NCBI GenBank assembly: GCA_947259295.1
Contig: CAMYMG010000010.1
Span: 1 to 64,000 of the forward strand
Direction of reading: 5' to 3'
Source of the DNA: an uncultured Rhizobiaceae bacterium
GTDB lineage: Bacteria; Pseudomonadota; Alphaproteobacteria; Rhizobiales; Rhizobiaceae
DNA: 64,000 nt
Numbering within the stretch: the first letter of the stretch is position 1; the number at the start of each line of letters is the position of its first letter. The notes under the pieces were generated by a model. That model did not search any database and was not told where the DNA came from. It was given only the letters and a program-made list of their open reading frames with translations. Both the position numbers and the translations under genes were made by a program. This document shows, in pieces, positions 49,063 to 57,116 of the stretch.

Positions 49063-50232
49063 TCAGGCGTCCTGTGCGTGAGCCTCCAGAAAGCGTTGCG
49101 ATATAGTGAAACCGAGGCCCGGTCGATCCGGAATTGAGATCAGCCCGTCGCTGACCTCGATCGTCTCCTCGACCAGGTCGTGAATCATCGGGTTGGCGCC
49201 CAGCGAATATTCGACTGTGAACGAGGCCGGCGAGGCAGCACAGACGTGCAGCCCGGCGAAGAAGCAGGGCGCGCCTGCCCACAGATGCGGCGCCAGCCTG
49301 AGGTTGAAGGCGCTGGCGATCGTGCCGATGCGCATCGCCTCGCTGATGCCGCCGCAGAATGCCGGGTCCGGCTGGAAGATGTCGGCCGACTTGAGCACCG
49401 CGAGGTCGCGGAAGGCGTAGCGCGTCGCCTCACTCTCGCCGGTTGCGATCGGCACGCTGCCGGCCGCGCGAACCTCCGCCATGCCCGCCTTGTCGTCGGC
49501 AATCAGCGGCTCCTCGAACCACGCGAGGTCGCAGTCCTCTACGAGATGGATGAAGCGCTTGGCATCGGCGACCGTATAGGTGCCATGCGCATCGACCATC
49601 AGGTCGACCTCGGGGCCGAGTGCTGCGCGCGCGGCACGCACCCGCGCAGCCGAAATGTGCGGCGCCCCGTCCATGGCGCCGACCCGCATCTTCACCGCCT
49701 TGAACCCGCCGCTGGCAACATAGGATTTCAACTGCTCGCCAATGGCGTCTGAGGCAGCCCAGCCGCCCGATGCATAGGCCGGCATGCGGTCGAGCTTCCT
49801 GCCGCCGAGCAACTGCCAGACGGGCAGGCCGAGCGACTTGCCGAGGATGTCCCACAGCGCGATGTCGATGGCGCTGATCGCCGCCACCGTCATGCCGCGC
49901 CTTGCGATCTGCGGCATGGCGTGGCCGGAGGCAACGGCGAGGTCGCCGCGCACGCCGTTATAGAGCATCTCCCAGATCACGCCGATGTCGCCGGCGTGAC
50001 GTCCGATCAGTTGCGGTCCGATCTCGTGGTTCAGCATATGCACGAGCGCGCCGTAGTCGCCCGAGCTGCCGGCCGCGTTCTTGCCCTCGCCCCAGCCGAC
50101 GATCCCGTCGTCGGTCTCGATCCGCACGATGGCTGCGTCGAATGTCCGCACCTGACCGAAGTCGCTGCGGTGCTGGCGACTGGTTTCGATGGGTATGCGG
50201 ACCCACCACGCCTGAACCGTTGCTATCCGCAT
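49063..50232 (-). CDS. Mandelate racemase/muconate lactonizing enzyme family dehydratase
   Basis: This 389-residue enolase-superfamily enzyme abstracts a proton alpha to a carboxylate, typically in sugar-acid dehydration. The metal ligands are Asp214, Glu240 and Glu266. The base region is KAVKMRVG (K181-x-R183), and His315 in LAPHLWAG may be the general acid or base. WFEEP is the characteristic motif. The substrate could be a hexonate or uronate. It lies 4 nt upstream of the GntR gene in the same operon. Confidence 0.9.
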   Translation of the reverse strand: MRIATVQAWWVRIPIETSRQHRSDFGQVRTFDAAIVRIETDDGIVGWGEGKNAAGSSGDYGALVHMLNHEIGPQLIGRHAGDIGVIWEMLYNGVRGDLAVASGHAMPQIARRGMTVAAISAIDIALWDILGKSLGLPVWQLLGGRKLDRMPAYASGGWAASDAIGEQLKSYVASGGFKAVKMRVGAMDGAPHISAARVRAARAALGPEVDLMVDAHGTYTVADAKRFIHLVEDCDLAWFEEPLIADDKAGMAEVRAAGSVPIATGESEATRYAFRDLAVLKSADIFQPDPAFCGGISEAMRIGTIASAFNLRLAPHLWAGAPCFFAGLHVCAASPASFTVEYSLGANPMIHDLVEETIEVSDGLISIPDRPGLGFTISQRFLEAHAQDA

Positions 50233-50299
50233 TGACTGTCCGATCCCCCGCGCTCCCGCCCGCGGCAGCGCGCGGGAAGCTGTTTGCAGAATCCTGCGG

Positions 50300-51187
50300 C
50301 TACTTGATAAGCGGCAGCAGCGTCTCGGCCGTGATGCGCATCTGGTCGGTGTAGAACTTCTCGGTCAGCACGCTCGAGCCGTGGTCCTGGATGAACTTCA
50401 GCTGCTCGGCCGAGATGTCGACGGGATTGCGCTCTACCATGTCCGGGTAGCGATTGGCCGGCGTACGGTCGACCGGCGCCACGAACTCGTTGGTCAGCGC
50501 GCCGTCATAGCCGATGTCCTTGAGGATGCCGACGATCTTCGGCCAGTCGATCGTGCCGAGGCCCGCGGCGAAGCGGTTGTTGTCGGCGACGTGGAAGTCG
50601 AACAGGCGCTTGCCGGCCTTGCGGATCGCTTCCTCGACGTCGAACTCCTCCATGTGAATGTGGTAGGCATCGAGGCAGACGCCGCATTCGGGGCTCACCG
50701 CGTCGGCCAGCGCCAGGGCCTGCTCGCCGCGGTTGAAAATGTAGGTCTCGAAGCGGTTCAGCGGTTCAATGGCGATCTTTACGCCGACCTTCTTGGCATG
50801 GGTGAAGCATTCGCGGGTGGCGTCGACCAGCCACTTCCACTCTTCCTCCTCGGTCGCGTCCGGCGTCACCTTGCCGACGGTACCGGGCACGAGCGTGATG
50901 ATCTCGCCCTCGAGCTCGCTGACCATGGTCAGCACGTCCTTGACGTACTGGACCGAACGCTCGCGCTGTCCCTGGTCCTTGGCGGCCAGGTTGCGCTCGC
51001 CGAGCATCAGAGTCACCGAACCCCAGCAGCGGATGCCGTACTCCTTGAGGAGAGCCCGCGTTTCGTTGGCCTTGTACTGTTCCGGCTCGCCCGAGATCTC
51101 GATGCTCTCATAGCCGAACGACTTGATTCGCTTCAGCGTCGTTTCGAGTGGCTCCGCGCGCATCCAGTTATGCGTCGAAAGATGCAT
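50300..51187 (-). CDS. TIM-barrel sugar isomerase/epimerase (first)
   Basis: This 295-residue protein belongs to the AP endonuclease 2/xylose isomerase-like TIM barrel family, which includes sugar and keto-sugar epimerases. Metal-site residues are suggested by the Glu and His in IAIEPLNRFETYIFNRGE, CLDAYHIHMEEFD and FHVADNNR. The start ATG has GGGAGGAA upstream; a longer frame to 51361 lacks a binding site. It is the first gene of the minus-strand operon. No close functional homologue is recognised. Confidence 0.87.
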   Translation of the reverse strand: MHLSTHNWMRAEPLETTLKRIKSFGYESIEISGEPEQYKANETRALLKEYGIRCWGSVTLMLGERNLAAKDQGQRERSVQYVKDVLTMVSELEGEIITLVPGTVGKVTPDATEEEEWKWLVDATRECFTHAKKVGVKIAIEPLNRFETYIFNRGEQALALADAVSPECGVCLDAYHIHMEEFDVEEAIRKAGKRLFDFHVADNNRFAAGLGTIDWPKIVGILKDIGYDGALTNEFVAPVDRTPANRYPDMVERNPVDISAEQLKFIQDHGSSVLTEKFYTDQMRITAETLLPLIK

Positions 51188-51650
51188 ATGACTTCCTCCC
51201 AGCATTCGTTCGCCGCTGCCCGTCAGGCACCGCGGCATTTGCCTTGCAACCAGACCGAACCACGATTTGCCAATCTGGTTCGACCAATTGAACTCTTGCC
51301 GAGCACTACAGGAAAAAATTTGCCCGAGCAAGACACCGCCCCGCAAACCGTGCTCGCGCATCTAACTATATGATCCGGCTTGAATTATTTCGAAACTCGA
51401 AATATAAGGCCGCCGGCTGCGCAAGCCTTGCGCGCCTTGACCGACTCCGGATTTTTGGTATTACCAGAACGGGCGGTCAGGAAGATGTCCTGGATAGGCA
51501 GCGCCGGCTACCCGGTGCCGATCTGTCTGTCATGGGGGCAAATTGGCCGACGGTCGGGGGGCCGTCGGCCATCTTCTTGGTTCTGGACTTTTCACGGTGG
51601 TCACGCAATTTATGGCCACCACGCCGGACAAACGACAAGGGAGGAAGTTG
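51188..51650. promoter_or_regulatory. Divergent operator region of the carbohydrate block
   Basis: This 463-nt gap between divergent operons holds three palindromes. TGGTTCGACCA (51276-51286) and TGGTATTACCA (51456-51466) both match the FadR-type pattern TNGTNNNACNA. TATTTCGA-AAC-TCGAAATA (51386-51404) is a perfect 8-bp-arm palindrome of another type. They suit control by the GntR regulator in the operon and by a second regulator. All are inferred from symmetry. Confidence 0.6.
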
Positions 51651-52706
51651 GTGCCCAAGACCATCAAGGGACCGGGAATTTTCCTGGCACAGTTCGCGGG
51701 CGACGACGCCCCTTTCAATTCGCTGAAATCGATTGCGGAATGGGCCGGCGGCCTCGGCTACAAGGGGGTTCAGATTCCCACCTGGGACGGTCGCCTGTTC
51801 GATCTCAAGAAGGCGGCCGAATCGAAAGCCTACTGCGACGAGGTCAAGGGTATCTGCGCCGACGCGGGCGTCGAGATCACCGAGCTTTCGACCCATCTCC
51901 AGGGCCAGCTGGTCGCCGTTCATCCGGCCTACGACCAGCAGTTCGACGGCTTCGCGCCGGCTTCGGTGCACAATAACCCGCAGGCCCGCCAGAAATGGGC
52001 CGTCGAGCAGATGATGTTCGGTGCCAAGGCGTCGCGCAACCTCGGGCTGGACGCGTCGGTCTCCTTCTCCGGCGCGCTCGCCTTTCCCTATCTCTACCCG
52101 TGGCCGCAGCGCCCCGAAGGGCTGATCGAGGAAGCTTTCGGCGAACTCGGCAAGCGCTGGAAGCCAATCCTCGACGCCTATGAGGATGCCGGCGTCGACC
52201 TCTGCTACGAAATCCATCCCGGCGAGGACGTCTTCGACGGCGCGACCTTCGAGATGTTCCTTGATTCGGTCGGCGGCCATGCCCGCTGCAACATCAACTA
52301 CGACCCGTCGCATTTCCTGCTGCAGCAGCTCGACTATCTTGAGTTCATCGACATCTACCACGAGCGCATCAAGGCGTTCCACGTCAAGGATGCCGAGTTC
52401 AACCCGACCGGCCGCCAGGGCGTCTATTCCGGCTACCAGAGCTGGCTGAACCGCGCCGGCCGCTTCCGCTCGCTGGGCGACGGCCAGGTCGATTTCTCCG
52501 GCATCTTCTCGCGCCTGACAACGCATGGCTACGACAGCTGGGCGGTGCTGGAGTGGGAGTGCTGCCTCAAGCACCCAGAAGACGGTGCTGCCGAAGGCGC
52601 GCCCTTCATCGCCCACCATCTGATCCGCGTCACCGAGAAGGCCTTCGACGACTTCGCGGGCGGCGAAACGGACAAGCAGATGCTGCGCAAGATGATGGGC
52701 ATATAG
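51651..52706 (+). CDS. TIM-barrel sugar isomerase/epimerase (second)
   Basis: This 351-residue enzyme is a second, longer member of the sugar isomerase/epimerase TIM-barrel superfamily, not a duplicate of the first. Metal ligands are likely in CYEIHPGEDVFDG, NINYDPSHFLLQQLD, FHVKDAEFNPTGRQG and VLEWECC. I chose the GTG start because GGGAGGAAGTT lies correctly upstream and the sequence then opens VPKTIKGPGIFLAQF. The Gfo/Idh/MocA oxidoreductase gene follows 34 nt later, a frequent pairing in sugar catabolism. Confidence 0.87.
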   Translation: MPKTIKGPGIFLAQFAGDDAPFNSLKSIAEWAGGLGYKGVQIPTWDGRLFDLKKAAESKAYCDEVKGICADAGVEITELSTHLQGQLVAVHPAYDQQFDGFAPASVHNNPQARQKWAVEQMMFGAKASRNLGLDASVSFSGALAFPYLYPWPQRPEGLIEEAFGELGKRWKPILDAYEDAGVDLCYEIHPGEDVFDGATFEMFLDSVGGHARCNINYDPSHFLLQQLDYLEFIDIYHERIKAFHVKDAEFNPTGRQGVYSGYQSWLNRAGRFRSLGDGQVDFSGIFSRLTTHGYDSWAVLEWECCLKHPEDGAAEGAPFIAHHLIRVTEKAFDDFAGGETDKQMLRKMMGI

Positions 52707-52740
52707 GCAGGCGTCGAACCCGCCGGCGAGGGAGGAATAG

Positions 52741-53928
52741 ATGGCAATCGAAGGCAAGAGCGAAAAGACGAGCGGCCCGATCCGCTACGGCATGGTCGGC
52801 GGCGGTCAGGGCGCCTTCATCGGCGGTGTGCATCGCATCGCGGCGCGCATGGATGGCGACTTCCAGCTGGTCGCCGGCGCATTGTCGTCCGATCCGGCGC
52901 GGGCCAAGGCTTCGGCCTCGGAACTCGGTCTCGATCCGGCACGCAGCTACGGCTCCTACGCGGAAATGGCGAAGGCCGAATCGAAGCGGCCGGACGGGAT
53001 CGAGGCAGTGGCCATCGTCACGCCCAACAATGTGCATTTCCCCGCCGCCAAGGCCTTTCTGGAGGCCGGCATCCACGTCATCTGCGACAAGCCGCTGACC
53101 TCGAACCTCGCCGACGCCAAAAAGCTCGCGGCACTGGTCGAGAAGACCGGCAAGGTTTTTGTCCTGACGCATAACTACACCGCCTATCCGATGGTAAGGC
53201 AGGCGCGCGACATGGTCGCCAAGGGCCAGTTGGGCGACATCCGCATCGTCCAGGCGGAATATCCGCAAGACTGGCTGACCGAGGATCTTGCCGCGACAGG
53301 CCAGAAGCAGGCGTCATGGCGCACCGATCCGAAACAGTCAGGCGTCGGCGGCGCCAGCGGCGACATCGGCACGCATGCCTACAATCTGGCGCGCTTCGTC
53401 TCCGGGCTCGAGCTTGCCGAACTCTCGGCTGATCTGGACGCCTTCGTTCCGGGCCGCGCGGTGGACGACAATCTGAACGTCTTCCTGCGCTTCAAGCCGG
53501 TCGGCAAGGCACCGGCCGCCAAGGGCATGATCTGGGCGAGCCAGGTGGCGCCAGGTCACGAGAACGGTCTCAAGCTCCGCATCTACGGCACCAAGGGCGG
53601 CATCGAATGGGTGCAGGCCGACCCCAACTATCTCTGGTACACGCCGTTTGGCCTGCCCAAGCAGCTGATCACCCGTGCCGGTGCCGGCGCAGGTCCCGCT
53701 GCCGCGCGCCTCACGCGGGTCCCATCCGGGCATCCGGAAGGCTATCTTGAGGGTTTTGCCAATATCTACCAGGAGGCCGCGCGCGCCATCCGCGCCGCAC
53801 GCAAGAAGAACGGCAAGCCGGCCAAGGACGTCATCTACCCGACCGTTCAGGATGGCGTCGAGGGCGTTGCCTTCGTCGAGGCCTGCGTCCGCTCGTCGAA
53901 GAAAAACGCCGCCTGGACCAAGCTTTAA
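52741..53928 (+). CDS. Gfo/Idh/MocA family oxidoreductase
   Basis: This 395-residue enzyme uses NAD(P) to oxidise or reduce a sugar, inositol or related hydroxyl. The Rossmann motif GMVGGGQGAFIG is at about 17-28, and the catalytic EKP-like motif is CDKPLTSN with Lys117. The C-terminal beta-sheet domain contains GDIGTHAYNLARFVSG with the conserved His. The ATG follows GGAGGAATAG. Paired with the upstream TIM-barrel enzyme, it could handle a 3-keto sugar, but this is inference. Confidence 0.91.
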   Translation: MAIEGKSEKTSGPIRYGMVGGGQGAFIGGVHRIAARMDGDFQLVAGALSSDPARAKASASELGLDPARSYGSYAEMAKAESKRPDGIEAVAIVTPNNVHFPAAKAFLEAGIHVICDKPLTSNLADAKKLAALVEKTGKVFVLTHNYTAYPMVRQARDMVAKGQLGDIRIVQAEYPQDWLTEDLAATGQKQASWRTDPKQSGVGGASGDIGTHAYNLARFVSGLELAELSADLDAFVPGRAVDDNLNVFLRFKPVGKAPAAKGMIWASQVAPGHENGLKLRIYGTKGGIEWVQADPNYLWYTPFGLPKQLITRAGAGAGPAAARLTRVPSGHPEGYLEGFANIYQEAARAIRAARKKNGKPAKDVIYPTVQDGVEGVAFVEACVRSSKKNAAWTKL

Positions 53929-54031
53929 CTGCTGTCTGGAGCGACCTTTATGCGCCCGAGCGAGCCGGCGCACCGACTGTGCACCGGCAGCGACGGGAGC
54001 GATATCTGATCCGGTAGGACCGTGCGCTTGG

Positions 54032-54469
54032 CTACTTTGCGCGCGCGGGGCGCCGTGCCTTCGGCTTCGCCGCAGCGACGGCGCGGCCAAGGCCCGCTTT
54101 CTTGGCGAGGTTGGAGCGCGCTGCGGCGTAGTTTGGCGCGACCATCGGGTAGGTCGGTCCAAGATTCCACCGCGCACGGTATTCGTCTGGCGAAAGTCCG
54201 AGCACCGAGAGATGGCGCTTCATTGATTTGAACTTCTTGCCGTCCTCGAGACAGATGATGTAGTCGGGGAACACCGACTTCTTCGGATTGACGGCAGGCA
54301 CCGGAGCGGCTTCGGGTTCGGGGGCCGATTCCCCGAGCTTCCGTACCGAACTGCTGACGCTCGCGATCAGATCGGGCAGGCTGGCTGGTGGCAGCCGGTT
54401 CTTGGAAACATAAGCCGCCACGATCTCGGCCGTAAGACCGACAATTGCGGATGCGTCGATGTCTGCCAT
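54032..54469 (-). CDS. MucR/Ros family zinc-finger transcriptional regulator
   Basis: This 145-residue protein is a MucR-type regulator; the family controls exopolysaccharide, motility and virulence in Rhizobiales and binds AT-rich DNA. The core is IICLEDGKKFKSMKRHL, with Cys73, Asp76 (in place of the second Cys) and His86, then SPDEYRARWNLGPTYPMVAPNYA. The second zinc His seems absent, as in some Mesorhizobium relatives that lack zinc. The C-terminus is Lys/Ala/Arg-rich, H-NS-like. The neighbouring AT-rich DNA could be a target. Confidence 0.92.
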   Translation of the reverse strand: MADIDASAIVGLTAEIVAAYVSKNRLPPASLPDLIASVSSSVRKLGESAPEPEAAPVPAVNPKKSVFPDYIICLEDGKKFKSMKRHLSVLGLSPDEYRARWNLGPTYPMVAPNYAAARSNLAKKAGLGRAVAAAKPKARRPARAK

Positions 54470-54750
54470 GTTCAGCTCCAGAGTCGATTGCCGACGATCT
54501 ATCCGGGAAAAAACAAAGTTGCAACTGCCCCCGATATCCCACCCGCTCGGCGGGTTGACGAAGGGGCAATGCTCATACTTGAGTAGGATATGCCTCGAGC
54601 ATCATTGCATGACACCTAAAGACTTCGCGATATTTTGAAGTTCCAAGTTGATGACTGCAACAACATAACATCCTTCGATCAATTGATCTTCGGCCTCGCG
54701 TCGGGACATATTCTCTGTATGATGATTGGTGGGCACGGGGTCGGAATAGC

Positions 54751-55497
54751 ATGCTGATACGCGACATTTTCGCGCGCAACCTGCGCACGCTCAGCGAAGC
54801 GCGGGGCTCAATCAACCATGTATGCCGGCAACTCGGCATTCACCGGCAACAATTCGCCGTGTACCTGCGCGGCGACCGGCTGCCGAACAAGACAACGTTG
54901 GCGCGGCTCAGTCGCTATTTCGGCGTGCCGGAAGATGCCTTTTTTGTCGACCCGTCGATAAGCGCGGGCAATGCGTCCCCCGCGGATGATGCCTGCAAGG
55001 CGATTGTCGATCGCATCAAGGGTTCCCCGCCATCGCTCTCGCCCGGCCTGTTCCAGACGTTTTTCTGGGCTCCGGTGCTCGGCGAGGACGTCGTGACGGC
55101 CCTGACTGTGATCACCGAAAAGGAAGGGGTACTTGCCTTCCGGCGCCTGACCGCTTCGGGCGAACGTATCGACCCGACATGGTCCTACGTCAAAGGCGAC
55201 CACCAGGGCGTCGTGTCCGAGCGCATGGGGTGGATCTATTTCCAGGGCTCCAACCGCATGGAGCCGCAAGAACCGAGCCTGCTTTCCGTTAAATGGGCAG
55301 CCCTTTCGGAGCCCTTGCTGGTCGGCCACGGCATGGTGATCAGCCATCTCGGACCGATGATTGCAAACGTGGTTCTGGCACAACATCCCCCGTCAATGAC
55401 ACTTCTGGGTGCAATCAGAAGAACACGCGTCTTCAATCGCGCCGATCCGAAGATTGCGCTTGTAAGACGCTTTCTCAGCCAGCCGATAGTGTACTGA
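54751..55497 (+). CDS. XRE-type helix-turn-helix regulator with C-terminal sensor domain
   Basis: This 248-residue protein has an N-terminal helix-turn-helix at about 5-62 (GSINHVCRQLGIHRQQFAVYLRG, LPNKTTLARLSRYFGV). The remaining 170 residues form an uncharacterised domain, perhaps a ligand sensor. The reading frame is intact and codon use matches the chromosome. It starts ATG after GTCGGAATAGC. It faces an AT-rich region with a 14-bp palindrome, a small peptide gene and a SagB-like enzyme, so it is the likely regulator of that set. That is inference from position. Confidence 0.82.
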   Translation: MLIRDIFARNLRTLSEARGSINHVCRQLGIHRQQFAVYLRGDRLPNKTTLARLSRYFGVPEDAFFVDPSISAGNASPADDACKAIVDRIKGSPPSLSPGLFQTFFWAPVLGEDVVTALTVITEKEGVLAFRRLTASGERIDPTWSYVKGDHQGVVSERMGWIYFQGSNRMEPQEPSLLSVKWAALSEPLLVGHGMVISHLGPMIANVVLAQHPPSMTLLGAIRRTRVFNRADPKIALVRRFLSQPIVY

Positions 55498-55762
55498 CCG
55501 GATCCTGTAGAAGAAATTTGTTTGTTTGCAGCGGGCGCCCGATGATTTTCAAATCTTACGCGCCAATTCCGCCATATTACATTTAGTGACAAAACTTAAT
55601 CTTGATGGCTAGTTCAATCTGCTCGAGCTAAACGAAATCCGTATAATATTATACTAAAATGATAGGATATTTTATTTTCGTCTTAACAGGTTATTAATAA
55701 ATCACGCTCCATAAAAGTGACGCATCCGAAGGGTGGATGTTAACAACGATGGAGCCAGTCCG
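55498..55762. promoter_or_regulatory. AT-rich promoter region with 14-bp palindrome (55641-55654)
   Basis: This 265-nt gap is far richer in A+T than the surrounding DNA, especially at about 55590-55720. It contains GTATAATATTATAC (55641-55654), a perfect palindrome that could be an operator for the XRE regulator. CATCC (55723-55727) and GGATG (55735-55739) form a small hairpin just before the peptide gene. Such AT-rich DNA is also typical of MucR targets. No gene is seen. Confidence 0.55.
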
Positions 55763-55846
55763 ATGAATGCAAAGAAGCCTGTGATCACCGCTGCACCCTC
55801 GACCGCTGCCTTTGTGTCGAAGGGCGCGCTTTTCAACAAGCGCTGA
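55763..55846 (+). CDS. 27-residue peptide, candidate RiPP precursor
   Basis: This short gene begins ATG with GGAG eight nt upstream and ends TGA after 27 codons. The peptide starts MNAKKPVITAAPSTAAF and ends VSKGALFNKR. It has no cysteine; Ser13, Ser19, Thr9 and Thr14 are the modifiable hydroxyl residues. It is basic at both ends. It has its own promoter region and a strong terminator 23 nt downstream, then the SagB-like enzyme. This layout, precursor-terminator-enzyme-exporter, is usual in peptide-modification loci. The peptide matches no family I recognise, so function is inferred from position. Confidence 0.6.
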   Translation: MNAKKPVITAAPSTAAFVSKGALFNKR

Positions 55847-55869
55847 TCACCTCCCAAGTAACGGTTTCG

Positions 55870-55912
55870 GGCGGTTGCAGTAACGACCCCAACGACTGCA
55901 ACCGCCTTTTTT
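55870..55912 (+). terminator. Strong intrinsic terminator between peptide and SagB-like gene
   Basis: GGCGGTTGCAGT (55870-55881) pairs with ACTGCAACCGCC (55895-55906), a 12-bp perfect stem with a 13-nt loop, followed by T6 (55907-55912). It stands before the SagB-like gene, so the enzyme would be made by read-through or from its own promoter, at a lower level than the peptide. Confidence 0.9.
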
Positions 55913-55928
55913 CCGCAGCCAGGTCGAC

Positions 55929-56981
55929 ATGCAGATAAGGGCAGCAAGGACACTGGTTTTCACCCAACACGATGGGGGAATGCTGGGCTGCAACTATCTC
56001 GCCAAACAGGTCTTCGGGTGCGACCCCACCCTGATCTCCGTCTTATCCGACACCTCCGACTGGACTGACGTGCGCGCCCTCGTCGATGGACCCTTTCAGG
56101 GTGATTCGGACGCGGTCGACGCGCTGATCGGTTATTCCGCTGTGGTGGTCGAAGGATCGGAGCTCGCCCGCAAGGAGCAGGAATATATCTCCGAGTGGCA
56201 CTGGAATGTGCCGACCGGGATGATGCATTTCTGCCTCGAAGACGCCGAGATGATGAGCATCGAGGAATCTGAAGCAGCACAGTTGGCGCGCTCCAGGGTG
56301 GAGCCGCAGCCCTCGCTTTTCATGCGCAACGCACCCCGTCTTCCCGTCATTGCCCTGCCCGACGCCGGCAAGCGCACCGACCTGCTCGAACTGATGGCGC
56401 GACGCCGCACCGTGCGCGCCGCCGGCTCTCCATCGATTGCCCTCTCCCAGCTGGCGGACTGTCTCTATGCCGGCATGGGCATCACCGGCTTTACCTCCAA
56501 CGTGGTCGGCGACCTGCCGCTCGGCATGACGCCATCCGGCGGCGCCCGCAATCCCTACGAGGCCTATGTCTTCGCCAGGAGCGTCGACGGCCTGGAGGCC
56601 GGCATTTACCACTATTCGGCACTCGACCACGATCTGGCGAAGGTCAGCGGCGTACTGCCCAAATTCTCCGAGCTGATCGGCGGACAGGACTGGGCCGATG
56701 AAATGCCCTGTCTGATCGTCCTGACCGCGGATCTCCGCCGCACCATGTGGAAATACCGCGATCCCAACGCCTACCGGGTTGTCCTCATCGAGGCCGGCCA
56801 TATCGGCCAGAATGTCATGCTGGCGGCCACCCATCATGGGCTCTCTGCCTGTCCGACCGCCGCACTCTCCCAGGGACGCATTCGCGAGTTGTTGGGCCTG
56901 AAGCGCATCACCGACGCCCCCGTCTATGCCATGACCCTCTCGGTACCGGGATCCGAACCGAGCGTCGCCCGAATCCAGTGA
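55929..56981 (+). CDS. SagB-like nitroreductase-fold dehydrogenase
   Basis: This 350-residue protein has a C-terminal SagB/ThcOx-type flavin domain at about 148-342. In peptide-modification systems such enzymes use FMN to oxidise azolines to azoles. Visible motifs are RRRTVRAAG (158-166), TPSGGARNPYEAYVFARS (201-218), GIYHYSALDHDL and EAGHIGQNVMLAATHHGLSACPT, which match the FMN site. The N-terminal 147 residues include HWNVPTGMMHFCLEDA (91-106), resembling the SagB-like N-terminal subdomain. No YcaO cyclodehydratase is encoded nearby, so it might act alone on the peptide or a different substrate. The ribosome binding site is weak. Confidence 0.85.
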   Translation: MQIRAARTLVFTQHDGGMLGCNYLAKQVFGCDPTLISVLSDTSDWTDVRALVDGPFQGDSDAVDALIGYSAVVVEGSELARKEQEYISEWHWNVPTGMMHFCLEDAEMMSIEESEAAQLARSRVEPQPSLFMRNAPRLPVIALPDAGKRTDLLELMARRRTVRAAGSPSIALSQLADCLYAGMGITGFTSNVVGDLPLGMTPSGGARNPYEAYVFARSVDGLEAGIYHYSALDHDLAKVSGVLPKFSELIGGQDWADEMPCLIVLTADLRRTMWKYRDPNAYRVVLIEAGHIGQNVMLAATHHGLSACPTAALSQGRIRELLGLKRITDAPVYAMTLSVPGSEPSVARIQ

Positions 56982-57116
56982 ACCGATCCGGCAAAGCCAT
57001 GTCGGTCAGCATCGGGATCTCGTGGGAGCGAGCCGGCCCCCGGGGCCGGCCCATCCCGCTTCACCGGTTGCGGCAACCGGTCCACCCGTCTGTCATGCCT
57101 GCTGCATGGTCATCCG

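Noticed and set aside
55702-55953. 83-codon minus-strand open frame across the peptide gene and terminator
   Set aside because: It runs through an obvious terminator hairpin and has no binding site; the plus-strand peptide gene is better supported.
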